This document shows, piece by piece, positions 1 through 5,092 of a stretch of 5,116 nucleotides of DNA; position 1 is the stretch's first letter; every line of letters begins with the position of its first letter. This stretch comes from Planctomycetaceae bacterium (GTDB lineage: Bacteria > Planctomycetota > Planctomycetia > Pirellulales > Pirellulaceae): NCBI GenBank assembly GCA_003501565.1, contig DNPC01000641.1, positions 1 to 5,116 of the forward strand, read 5' to 3'. The position numbers were made by a program, and so were the translations under genes. The notes under the pieces were generated by a model, which worked only from the letters and a program-made list of their open reading frames with translations, was not told the DNA's origin and did no database searches.

Positions 1-6
1 AAAACC

Positions 7-73
7 CATTAGCCGATCGGCGTTAGCCGCGGTTCCCACCCCAACAACCGGGGCTAACGCCCCGCGGCTGATG
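7..73. repeat. Imperfect 28-nt inverted repeat (planctomycete-type intergenic palindrome)
   Basis: The left arm (7-34) and right arm (46-73) are reverse complements at 23 of 28 positions, separated by an 11-nt loop (35-45). The core ggcgttagcc / ggctaacgcc is perfect, and three of the five mismatches are adjacent. On either strand the RNA would form a long hairpin. It lies outside any gene. From memory, elements with the core 'gcgttagccgcgg' are scattered between genes of Rhodopirellula-like planctomycetes, which would make this one copy of a dispersed REP-like family. That part is recall and is not shown by this window. There is no T-run after it, so it is not a canonical terminator. Confidence 0.75.
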
Positions 74-160
74 TTCGATTCAAGGTTTTCGGATAGGTTC
101 TAAATCTCAACCGCGTAAGACATCATAAGCGATGATGGGCCGGGAAACTTAGCGAAGAGC

Positions 161-183
161 AAAACGCCCACGCGGAGTGGGCG
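161..183 (-). terminator. Rho-independent terminator for the minus-strand gene
   Basis: A perfect 7-bp stem (165-171 cgcccac with 177-183 gtgggcg) closes a 5-nt loop. Read on the minus strand it is followed at once by four T residues and a pyrimidine-rich stretch. It lies about 130 bases past the stop codon of the ornithine cyclodeaminase-like gene, in the right orientation to end that transcript. On the plus strand the following bases are atcttt, so some activity that way is possible. Confidence 0.65.
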
Positions 184-314
184 ATCTTTCAATGCGGCGA
201 CTCGTTGAGAATACCACCGCTGGCCGCGAGTATACGCTATCGAGCGATTGTCGTAGGGCGCGTTGCGTCCAACCGCATCGCAGTGCACAAGCCCGCGGCA
301 TTTCTGCAGACCGT

Positions 315-1406
315 TCAGATGCGAGCCCAGTTCTTTAGGTTCTTGTGCTCAAAAATCATTTCATTCTGAATCTTGAGTTCTTGTCCCAACCCCGCCTCGC
401 GGGCGCGCTGATACATGGCATAGGCAATTCCAACATCTGTGTAGGCCAATCCAACAGCGTTGAAGTACGTTCTTTCCTGCGGACTCTCGCGGCCCGGCTT
501 GTTGCCTAAAAGGATTTCTGAGAGGTTGCCGTGTATGTCTGCGTCGGACAACTCACCATCTTTGTACATCCGACTGAGCGTTTGGGTGCGGTGTTTGACG
601 GTTTCCCAATCATCGCACACGATCTTGTCGCATAGTTTTGCTACGGCATACTCATCTTCCCAGCCGCCGACGTGTGAGTAGAAAGCACCTGGCTTGACCC
701 ATTCAGCTTTCAGAAGTGGTGCTTGAGCGCTAGTAGCGGTGACGATTACGTCTGAGTCTTTGGCCGCGACGGAGAGGTCTGTGCCTGCGGCAACGAAATT
801 CAAAGACGGAATGACTGGTTGCATCTGATCGATGAATTCTTGTTCTTCGTCGACTGTTTTCGCTCCGACGCAGCATTCTTCGAGGCTCGGCAAAGCGGTC
901 TTCATTGCAATTAAGTGCATCTTAGCCTGTTCACCAGCGCCGATAAAACCAATTCGCTTGGAATCCGGATTTGCCAAGTGTTTGGCAGCGAGTCCACCCA
1001 TCGCGCCAACTCGCATGTTCGAACACAGTGTGCCTTCCATGATCGCAATTGGCAGACCATGATCGATCTCTGACAGGATCATGACAGCAGAAAGGTTCTG
1101 TATCCCGAACTTGGCAGGGTTGGGTGGGAAGACCGAAACCCATTTGACTCCGCAGATACGGTCACCACGGAAAGTAGCCGGTAGGCAGTTAATGCGTTCC
1201 TGCGTTTCATTGTTGAAAATCTGGACAATCTTTTCAGGAAAAATGACATCGCCAGATTCGAAAAGGCGGATAGAACGCTCGGCTGCATCCATCGCCAGTT
1301 GGAGATCTAAGCAACCAGCGCCTAGCAAGTCTTCTTGGGAAAAGTAGCCGCACTGAATCGTGTGTGTAAGCGTTTTGTTGACGACTTGTTCGGCGGTTGT
1401 TGACAT
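315..1406 (-). CDS. Ornithine cyclodeaminase / mu-crystallin family NAD(P)-dependent protein
   Basis: The 363-aa product has the length and layout of the ornithine cyclodeaminase/mu-crystallin family, soluble cytoplasmic enzymes that bind NAD(P) and act on amino acids or imines. The Rossmann nucleotide-binding loop is visible as IGFIGAGEQA (residues 152-161). In the substrate domain, GVKWVSVFPPNP (86-97) gives a Lys88 and CSNMRVGAMGG (128-138) gives an Arg132. These match the positions of Lys69 and Arg112 in Pseudomonas putida ornithine cyclodeaminase. The family's catalytic Asp, normally just after a GG pair, is not conserved: the sequence there is GGWEDEY (247-253), with acidic residues shifted by one or two. 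A true ornithine-to-proline reaction is therefore doubtful. Databases sometimes label such relatives 'tyramine oxidase subunit B'. The ATG is supported by GGAGGG (1413-1418 on the opposite strand), six bases upstream. The gene stands alone, divergent from the next gene. Confidence 0.9.
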   Translation of the reverse strand: MSTTAEQVVNKTLTHTIQCGYFSQEDLLGAGCLDLQLAMDAAERSIRLFESGDVIFPEKIVQIFNNETQERINCLPATFRGDRICGVKWVSVFPPNPAKFGIQNLSAVMILSEIDHGLPIAIMEGTLCSNMRVGAMGGLAAKHLANPDSKRIGFIGAGEQAKMHLIAMKTALPSLEECCVGAKTVDEEQEFIDQMQPVIPSLNFVAAGTDLSVAAKDSDVIVTATSAQAPLLKAEWVKPGAFYSHVGGWEDEYAVAKLCDKIVCDDWETVKHRTQTLSRMYKDGELSDADIHGNLSEILLGNKPGRESPQERTYFNAVGLAYTDVGIAYAMYQRAREAGLGQELKIQNEMIFEHKNLKNWARI

Positions 1407-1621
1407 GTTCTGCCCTCCAGTCTTCTAACCGTTGCATGTCGACGCGTATTGCGTCTTTCTACCCGTGCGATCGGTTTCCGAAAAGCTAGAATGCAAAGCC
1501 TGTGCCCAATGTGCCCAGCGGCATGCGATAGGGTGCCAGGCTGGGTTTTGATGCGCAGGAGCGTCCCAGCACTGTGTTCTCCGACTTGGGAGTATGCCGC
1601 ACGCTAACGCGTCGCGGTCAA

Positions 1622-1647
1622 ACAGGCGGGCGGATTCGCACGCCTGT
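1622..1647. other. Short inverted repeat upstream of the YdeI-like gene
   Basis: The 7-bp arms acaggcg (1622-1628) and cgcctgt (1641-1647) are perfect reverse complements around a 12-nt spacer, about 40 bases before the start codon at 1687. There is no T-run, so it is not a terminator. It could be an operator or a 5' leader hairpin, or chance. The rest of the 280-base spacer 1407-1686 shows no convincing -35/-10 pair on either strand. Confidence 0.2.
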
Positions 1648-1686
1648 GTAGGATAGTGTGCGAGGACAACACGGCTGGAGTAATCG

Positions 1687-2160
1687 ATGAACGGATTTCC
1701 GTACGAATTTGAAACTGAGATTCTCGCGATCGATTCCGGTAGCGCTGTTTTTGGGATGGTCCATTTTCCTAAGGAAGTCGTTGACGCCCTTCCAGAAGCG
1801 CCCAAAGCTCGGTTTCGTGTCGACGCCGAAGTCGGAGGTCATGTGTTTGAGGCTGCGGTCTCCAAAGCTGGCGGCGTTTGGCAGATGATGTTCTCAAAGC
1901 GGCTTCAAAAGCTCTGCAACGTTGAGCCCGGAGACCGCGTGCTGGTGCAATTCGACGTTGCAGATTCTGAGCGTGTCGACGTTCCGATCGAACTACAGCA
2001 CATGCTGGATGCGAATGCTGTAGCACAATCCGTTTGGGAAAGATGGACTGCCGGGAAACGCCGCGGTTGGGCCTACCAGGTTGCCAGCGCAAAACGTCCC
2101 GAGACTCGTGAAAAGCGGGCCTTTGATGTTATCGATCTCTTGCTCGCCGAGGCCCAGTAA
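1687..2160 (+). CDS. DUF1905 / YdeI-OmpD-associated family protein
   Basis: The 157-aa product is a small soluble protein. Its N-terminal half (about 7-92) fits the DUF1905 beta-barrel-like domain: an FETEI strand, a HFPKEVVDAL segment (26-35), FRVDAEVGGHVFEA, then PGDRVLVQFDV (81-91). The C-terminal half (about 100-157) fits the YdeI/OmpD-associated domain, with P-I-E-L-x-x-M-L, a Trp-rich middle and the diagnostic AKRPETREKR stretch (135-144). Proteins of this type have been linked loosely to bacteriocin or stress protection, but their biochemical role is not established. The length is normal for the two-domain form. The ATG is supported by GGAG (1677-1680) six bases upstream. There is no signal peptide or membrane segment. 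The 3' end is unusual: the last 21 bases, stop included, begin a tandem repeat (see the repeat at 2140-2202). Confidence 0.85.
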   Translation: MNGFPYEFETEILAIDSGSAVFGMVHFPKEVVDALPEAPKARFRVDAEVGGHVFEAAVSKAGGVWQMMFSKRLQKLCNVEPGDRVLVQFDVADSERVDVPIELQHMLDANAVAQSVWERWTAGKRRGWAYQVASAKRPETREKRAFDVIDLLLAEAQ

Positions 2161-2202
2161 AGACTCACTGAGGCACAGTAAAGACTCGCTGAGGCACAGT
2201 CC
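2140..2202 (+). repeat. Three tandem 21-bp units spanning the stop codon of the YdeI-like gene
   Basis: The units are 2140-2160, 2161-2181 and 2182-2202. Units 2 and 3 match at 18 of 21 bases. Unit 1, which is the real coding end, matches unit 2 at 15 of 21. The shared core is gaggc(c/a)cagt. A 24-nt window around the first stop and the one around the second are identical except for one base. Because 21 is seven codons, the units stay in frame: unit 1 encodes LLAEAQ-stop, unit 2 RLTEAQ-stop and unit 3 RLAEAQS. The extra copies lie in the spacer before the next gene. Confidence 0.85.
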
Positions 2203-2309
2203 AGGAAACCACCAAGAAACGTCAAGGCCTTGCGTGCCGCGGGACGGTTCGTTACGTTCCAGAATCTAGAATTTTCCATCCCCTGGGTGCACCTGTGTAG
2301 GGTTCGAGC

Positions 2310-2816
2310 ATGCCTATCTACGAGTTTTATTGCCGACCATGCCACACGATGTTCAGCTTCTTTGCGCGAAAGATCGACACTGAGACGATTCCGCAATGTC
2401 CAAAGTGCCCGAAGAAAACGAAGGCGAAGCTCCAGCGGCAGATGTCACGTTTTGCCATTTCGAAAGGTCAATCTGAACCCACCGAAGATGGCATGCCGGA
2501 CATGGACGACGAGAAGATGGAGCAAGCCATGATGCAAATGGCGGGTGAGATGGAGAACGTTAATGAGGATGATCCGCGCGGAATGGCTCACATGATGCGA
2601 CGAATGATGGATGTCACAGGCATGAATATGGGCGAAGGCATGGAAGAGGCCATTCGGCGCATGGAAGCAGGCGAAGATCCAGACAAGGTCGAAGAAGAAT
2701 TAGGTGACGTGCTGGACGGGGAAGATCCGTTTGCACCCGGCGAAAGCAAAATCAAGGGAATCACCCGGCGAATGCTCGAGGCGCCCAATGTCGACCCAGA
2801 AGTTTATGACATGTAG
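2310..2816 (+). CDS. FmdB-type zinc-ribbon protein with Met-rich acidic tail
   Basis: The 168-aa product starts MPIYEFYC, the hallmark of the FmdB/putative regulatory zinc-ribbon family. Four cysteines, C8-x2-C11 and C30-x2-C33, form the predicted zinc knuckle. After residue about 50 the protein has no further family domain. It becomes acidic and strikingly methionine-rich, with 16 Met among residues 62-118, including MM pairs at 74-75, 95-96 and 99-100. A second acidic segment (121-146) follows, then a short end VDPEVYDM. The founding FmdB was called a regulator in Methylophilus, but no molecular function is proven for the family. The Met/acid tail could bind metal or simply be disordered. 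The ribosome binding site is weak (TAGGG at 2298-2302, seven bases upstream), but the MPIYEF start is unmistakable. The gene lies 149 bases after the YdeI-like gene on the same strand, and the hairpin at 2912-2958 probably ends the transcript. Confidence 0.88.
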   Translation: MPIYEFYCRPCHTMFSFFARKIDTETIPQCPKCPKKTKAKLQRQMSRFAISKGQSEPTEDGMPDMDDEKMEQAMMQMAGEMENVNEDDPRGMAHMMRRMMDVTGMNMGEGMEEAIRRMEAGEDPDKVEEELGDVLDGEDPFAPGESKIKGITRRMLEAPNVDPEVYDM

Positions 2817-2911
2817 GTGAGGGTGAGCGCCAAGGGCCGAGTGCTTCTGCAACCTCTCGAAGCTGGTTAAACGATGCTTCGGTCGTTCTTGTCGCCGGTC
2901 CGCTTGCGCAA

Positions 2912-2958
2912 TAAAAAACGGACGTGGACCAACAAGGTGAGATCCACGTCCGCTATTT
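2912..2958. terminator. Strong bidirectional rho-independent terminator
   Basis: Arms cggacgtgga (2919-2928) and tccacgtccg (2943-2952) form a perfect 10-bp stem around a 14-nt loop. On the minus strand the stem is followed by TTTTTT then ATT, a near-ideal terminator. On the plus strand it is followed by CTATTTTG, which is weaker but plausible. It sits about 100 bases after the FmdB-type gene and would also end any minus-strand transcript coming from 3700-2960. A strong minus-strand terminator implies that something upstream on that strand is transcribed. Confidence 0.8.
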
Positions 2959-3061
2959 TGTACTCGTGCTTCCAGAAGTCATCGTTGGGTGCTACTCGCA
3001 CCGCGCCGATTCTAACGGATCTGCACGAGGGGGTGACTGCCTTTGGCAGCCCGCCGGCTGC

Positions 3062-3103
3062 CTAAGGGTTTGCACCCCTATGGCTGGTACAGCAACTACT
3101 CAC
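3062..3103 (-). CDS. Possible 13-residue micropeptide or leader peptide
   Basis: A GTG start is followed by 12 more sense codons and TAG, giving MSSCCTSHRGANP. The only strong reason to consider it is the ribosome binding site: AGGAGG lies seven bases upstream, inside a 14-base match to the 16S anti-Shine-Dalgarno tail. The GTG overlaps the TGA of another short upstream frame (3100-3150, 16 codons, beginning MRLGGRRISF). The Cys-Cys pair would suit a Cys-sensing leader, but no gene follows. The stop codon lies at the foot of the 3045-3062 hairpin. Past the TAG the same frame stays open for over 60 codons, through the terminator, which is probably chance. Translation is not demonstrated. Confidence 0.3.
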   Translation of the reverse strand: MSSCCTSHRGANP

Positions 3104-3105
3104 GC

Positions 3106-3119
3106 GATCACCTCCTTTT
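3106..3119 (-). promoter_or_regulatory. Near-maximal Shine-Dalgarno sequence on the minus strand
   Basis: Read on the minus strand this is AAAAGGAGGTGATC, complementary over its whole length to the usual bacterial 16S rRNA 3' tail. It is much stronger than the sites before the confident genes here, which pair over only 4 to 6 bases. The GTG of the 13-codon ORF lies seven bases past AGGAGG. Read on the plus strand the same bases look like a 16S 3' end, but the flanks are not 16S. Confidence 0.5.
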
Positions 3120-3170
3120 CAAAACTGATCCGCCTGCCACCCAGCCGCATGGTCAGCCAAGAGGACTAGG

Positions 3171-3548
3171 ATGTCAGGTCTGAAACATGTAACTCGCGAT
3201 GCGTCATCGCGAACCATGAAGGAACCAGTGGAACCGAAGTTCTGTCCACTGACTAAATTCCAGTCTGGCTTCTATGACCGCCAGATGCAATACAAGGTTC
3301 ACGAAAAATCCCGCCTCTTGCGGAGAAAATTTCGGGAGCCCAACAACGCTCTTTTCGTATTGTTTGCCGATAATTACCGCAAAAATGCATCGCTTCGGCA
3401 TTTCTTGGGAGGGCAGCGCGTATCCACCTGCGTAGCCATCCTCTCCACTGGCAAAGTCGATTGTGGTTCGGCTTCACTCATGGACCTTCCGAAGAGTGCG
3501 AGGGGTGATTTTGGTCTGGACTCAGGCGAAGTATTTCAGAGTTCTTGA
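3171..3548 (+). CDS. Doubtful hypothetical ORF, 125 aa
   Basis: This is an open frame starting ATG with AAGAGG six bases upstream, so the translation signal is acceptable. The product is basic in its first two thirds (for example KSRLLRRKFRE, residues 46-56) and has no domain, signal peptide or membrane segment that I recognise. The last 71 bases overlap, on the opposite strand, the ORF that resembles a ribbon-helix-helix protein. Both are unlikely to be real. Nothing in the composition clearly favours this frame, and it could be an antisense shadow of a decayed minus-strand unit. Confidence 0.2.
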   Translation: MSGLKHVTRDASSRTMKEPVEPKFCPLTKFQSGFYDRQMQYKVHEKSRLLRRKFREPNNALFVLFADNYRKNASLRHFLGGQRVSTCVAILSTGKVDCGSASLMDLPKSARGDFGLDSGEVFQSS

Positions 3549-3642
3549 AACCGCCTTTTCTTTCCATTGCTTTTAGCTCGTCGATCTGCTGCTGGCTGAA
3601 ATACAGTGTCTTCGGAAGATGGGGCGATCGGATGGCGCGCAT
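3478..3642 (-). CDS. Small ribbon-helix-helix (CopG/Arc-like) protein, possibly decayed
   Basis: A 54-aa frame begins MRAIRSPHLPKTLYFSQ. The stretch KTLYFS (11-16) fits the beta strand that contacts DNA, QQQIDELKAMERKGG (17-31) fits helix A, and FKNSEILRL (32-40) fits the turn and start of helix B. This is the order seen in CopG/Arc-type DNA-binding proteins, which often act as antitoxins or autorepressors. Between the Gly-Phe turn and Ser-Glu there are two residues (KN) where the family usually has three, and helix B runs quickly into a polar end (SPDQNHPSHSSEGP). The copy may therefore be degenerate. No ribosome binding site is visible before the ATG, and the frame is closed upstream by TAA next to 3720. 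A second short frame (3374-3481) overlaps its stop as ATGA. A toxin partner is not recognisable. Confidence 0.4.
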   Translation of the reverse strand: MRAIRSPHLPKTLYFSQQQIDELKAMERKGGFKNSEILRLSPDQNHPSHSSEGP

Positions 3643-3971
3643 CGCGTGGCAGCATCGGAGGGTATTACACTGTGAAACGCTAGCATTGCTGCCGTTGCGG
3701 TTAACCCTAACGTTACAGCTTTACTAGACGGTTTGAGTGGGGGATGGCAAAAAACATCGATTTTCGCCGTCGGAACTTCCGATCCTCAACTGTGACAGCG
3801 AAAGCAAGGATGCGAGACTGTCTGACTTCTCAATCCTTGCTGATGCGCTGCGACCCAAGATGCAGGTTGTGGCCTCTCTAGGCGGCAATAACGCGTTCCT
3901 AGCGAACTGGCTGACCGCGACCTGCCAATATCCACTGGCCAAGCCTGCCTGTGCTGTCGGAGGAAAATTCT
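3643..3971. other. Stretch without a confident gene, upstream of the glycosyltransferase
   Basis: No recognisable domain is found on either strand. The longest plus frame (GTG 3737 to 4012) lacks a ribosome binding site and runs 41 bases into the glycosyltransferase. An alternative ATG frame at 3744 ends after about 45 codons. An AT-richer patch near 3698-3725 contains ttaaccctaacgtta, a short near-palindrome. It could hold a promoter for the glycosyltransferase or the minus-strand small ORF, but I cannot identify convincing -35/-10 boxes. Confidence 0.4.
3959..3963 (+). promoter_or_regulatory. Ribosome binding site that fixes the glycosyltransferase start
   Basis: GGAGG, continuing as aaaa, lies eight bases before the GTG at 3972. 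The longer reading frame opens at a GTG at 3951, but that start would place this site inside the coding region and has no comparable site in front of it. Confidence 0.7.
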
Positions 3972-4856
3972 GTGCCAGGTCTTTCGGTAATCCTGCCCTA
4001 TCGACAAGATGAACAACGATTTGAGTCGACTCTCATTTCTCTGCTCGAAAACCGTCCTCCCGATTGCGAGATTATCATCGTTCACGATGGTAGTTACGAT
4101 GATCCCTACGAAATTGGCGACGAAGCACGATTGGTCGCTTCCTCTGGCGCTGGAACAGTGCGTCTACTAAACGCTGGCGTTGACTGTGCGAGTCATTCGG
4201 TCGTTGCCGTTGTGCTCGATGGAGTTGAGGTCCAGTCAGGTTGGGCGGACGAAGCAGTTGAAGAAGTCAAGCGTGGTGCCGAGTGCGTCGCACTGTGCCC
4301 GAGCAGTGGTACGGTTCGCAGCGGAGGCATAGTACCCGTCACTCGAGCCACCGGGAAACTAGTGGTGACGGGCGGTTTTGATAACTCTTTGGGATCATCG
4401 CCCTATGCGGGTCCCTCGCTTGCATGTGGTGTGTATAGCAAAGCCCTCCTGCAGCGCATTGGTGGATGGAACGAACTGTTAGAGCCTGAATCCGCAGATC
4501 TTGAGTTGGCTTGGCTGCTTCAGTCCGTAGGGGTCGCCTGCGAGTCGGTCCGAGCACCGGTTCATTTTCCTTACAAACGCGAATCGAGTAAGTCGATTGC
4601 TTTGCAGTGGGCGCAAGTTTGTGTTGCATACGGCGTGACATCCAGCGGCACGATCGCGGCCATCACCGGTTGGCTTGGTTCAGTAACTGCTGGGCGATTG
4701 TCAGTGGCAGGTGCGTGGGCCAGCGGCTTGTTCGGCGGAACGGTATCGCGCAGTGCGATCGATCGGCTGAACGTAGCGCAGCAGGCACTTGCACCGCAGG
4801 CGGATGTGATACCGTTCCTCCCACCACCGGATCCGTCGCTAGCCAAAGCCGCGTAG
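3972..4856 (+). CDS. Family 2 (GT-A fold) glycosyltransferase-like protein
   Basis: From the GTG at 3972 the product is 294 aa, beginning MPGLSVILPYRQDEQ. This opening strand plus CEIIIVHDGSYDD (residues 32-44) is the nucleotide-binding start of GT2 enzymes, which transfer sugars from nucleotide-sugars to glycans or lipids at the inner face of the membrane. The next hallmark reads VVAVVLDGVEVQSGW (77-91). It aligns with the usual 'fLDsDvev..gW', but the metal-binding D-x-D is D83-G-V, so the second Asp is missing. A GGWNE turn (164-168) and ADLELAWLLQSVG (175-187) follow, matching the acceptor-side region. After about residue 200 the protein has a small-residue, hydrophobic stretch (AAITGWLGSVTAGRLSVAGA) and a proline-rich end, possibly membrane-associating. 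It has no partner biosynthesis genes here. The altered metal motif leaves activity and donor uncertain. Confidence 0.82.
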   Translation: MPGLSVILPYRQDEQRFESTLISLLENRPPDCEIIIVHDGSYDDPYEIGDEARLVASSGAGTVRLLNAGVDCASHSVVAVVLDGVEVQSGWADEAVEEVKRGAECVALCPSSGTVRSGGIVPVTRATGKLVVTGGFDNSLGSSPYAGPSLACGVYSKALLQRIGGWNELLEPESADLELAWLLQSVGVACESVRAPVHFPYKRESSKSIALQWAQVCVAYGVTSSGTIAAITGWLGSVTAGRLSVAGAWASGLFGGTVSRSAIDRLNVAQQALAPQADVIPFLPPPDPSLAKAA

Positions 4857-4873
4857 TCGCCTAAGCGAAACGC

Positions 4874-5092
4874 GTGACACTCTATCGAGATCACGACGCT
4901 TACTTGATCATTGCACTTGGTTACGTACACTGCGGTGCCGAGACAGCTGCTCTGCACTAAGGCAAGCGACTATCGCGAAAGACTATGGCGGAGAGCCAGC
5001 TGATAAGCTCATTCGTCATCAAACATCACGACGTGACAGTCGTTGGTGCGATTTACGATCTCGAATCCGGCCGCGTTCGCTGGATTGAATAG
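4874..5092 (+). pseudogene. Decayed beta-carbonic anhydrase remnant
   Basis: One reading frame carries two recognisable pieces split by TAA (4958-4960). The first (GTG 4874) contains LIIALGYVHCGAETAAL, which aligns with the beta-carbonic anhydrase strand 'iivvGHxxCGAxxaAL'. The second (from 4961; ATG at 4985) ends DVTVVGAIYDLESGRVRWIE, like the family's C-terminal 'VVGavYDleTGkV.fl' strand. In active enzymes zinc is held by the Cys of an N-terminal CxDxR motif and by His and Cys of GHxxC. Here the N-terminal half is absent, the His is Tyr (GYVHC), and the segment between the two pieces is much shorter than normal. CO2 hydration is therefore not expected. The remnant begins 17 bases after the glycosyltransferase stop. 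A short functional protein from ATG 4985 (35 aa) is possible but less likely. Confidence 0.62.

Larger units (their letters stand above)
2953..3120 (-). ncRNA. Candidate structured small transcript or leader with nested hairpins
   Basis: On the minus strand this stretch starts with a very strong ribosome binding site and a 13-codon ORF, and runs into several hairpins before the terminator at 2912-2958. Plus-strand positions are as follows. A 7-bp stem with a 4-nt loop is at 3045-3051/3056-3062. It is enclosed by a GGGGTG/CACCCC pairing at 3030-3035/3073-3078. A competing 5-bp stem is at 3037-3041/3045-3049. A separate GGTGC/GCACC hairpin is at 2988-2992/2998-3002. Mutually exclusive stems next to a translated micro-ORF resemble attenuators or leader elements, but no downstream gene is controlled here because the terminator comes next. 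I do not recognise a known riboswitch, tmRNA, SRP or RNase P consensus. It may instead be a dual-function sRNA or a remnant. No clear promoter was found. Confidence 0.3.

Noticed and set aside
100..288. 62-codon minus frame
   Set aside because: It runs through the terminator hairpin at 161-183, has no domain, and lies just downstream of a real gene's stop.
1501..1518. Tandem 9-mers tgtgcccaa/tgtgcccag in the divergent spacer
   Set aside because: Two short copies without a matching promoter architecture are compatible with chance.
1425..1842. Minus-strand frames across the divergent spacer and into the YdeI-like gene
   Set aside because: They are antisense shadows of the YdeI-like gene, with low-complexity Arg/Ser/His-rich translations and no ribosome binding site.
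3037..3103. Programmed frameshift or stop-codon readthrough after the 13-codon ORF
   Set aside because: The downstream frame is open past the TAG but runs into the terminator stem, and no recoding signal or family-like sequence was recognised.
3106..3119. Match to the 3' end of 16S rRNA on the plus strand (gatcacctcctttt)
   Set aside because: The bases before it do not resemble the conserved 16S helix 45 region and no spacer tRNA or 23S follows. A strong ribosome binding site on the minus strand explains it better.
2874..3169. Two overlapping plus frames through the terminator and hairpin region
   Set aside because: They read straight through the 10-bp terminator stem and the nested hairpins and have no family-like sequence.
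3204..3401. 65-codon minus frame (MPKRCIFAV...)
   Set aside because: I see no ribosome binding site or known motif. It could be a piece of a decayed minus-strand operon, but nothing supports it alone.
3737..4012. 91-codon plus frame before the glycosyltransferase
   Set aside because: It has a GTG start without a ribosome binding site, no recognisable domain, and a 41-base overlap with the well-supported glycosyltransferase start.
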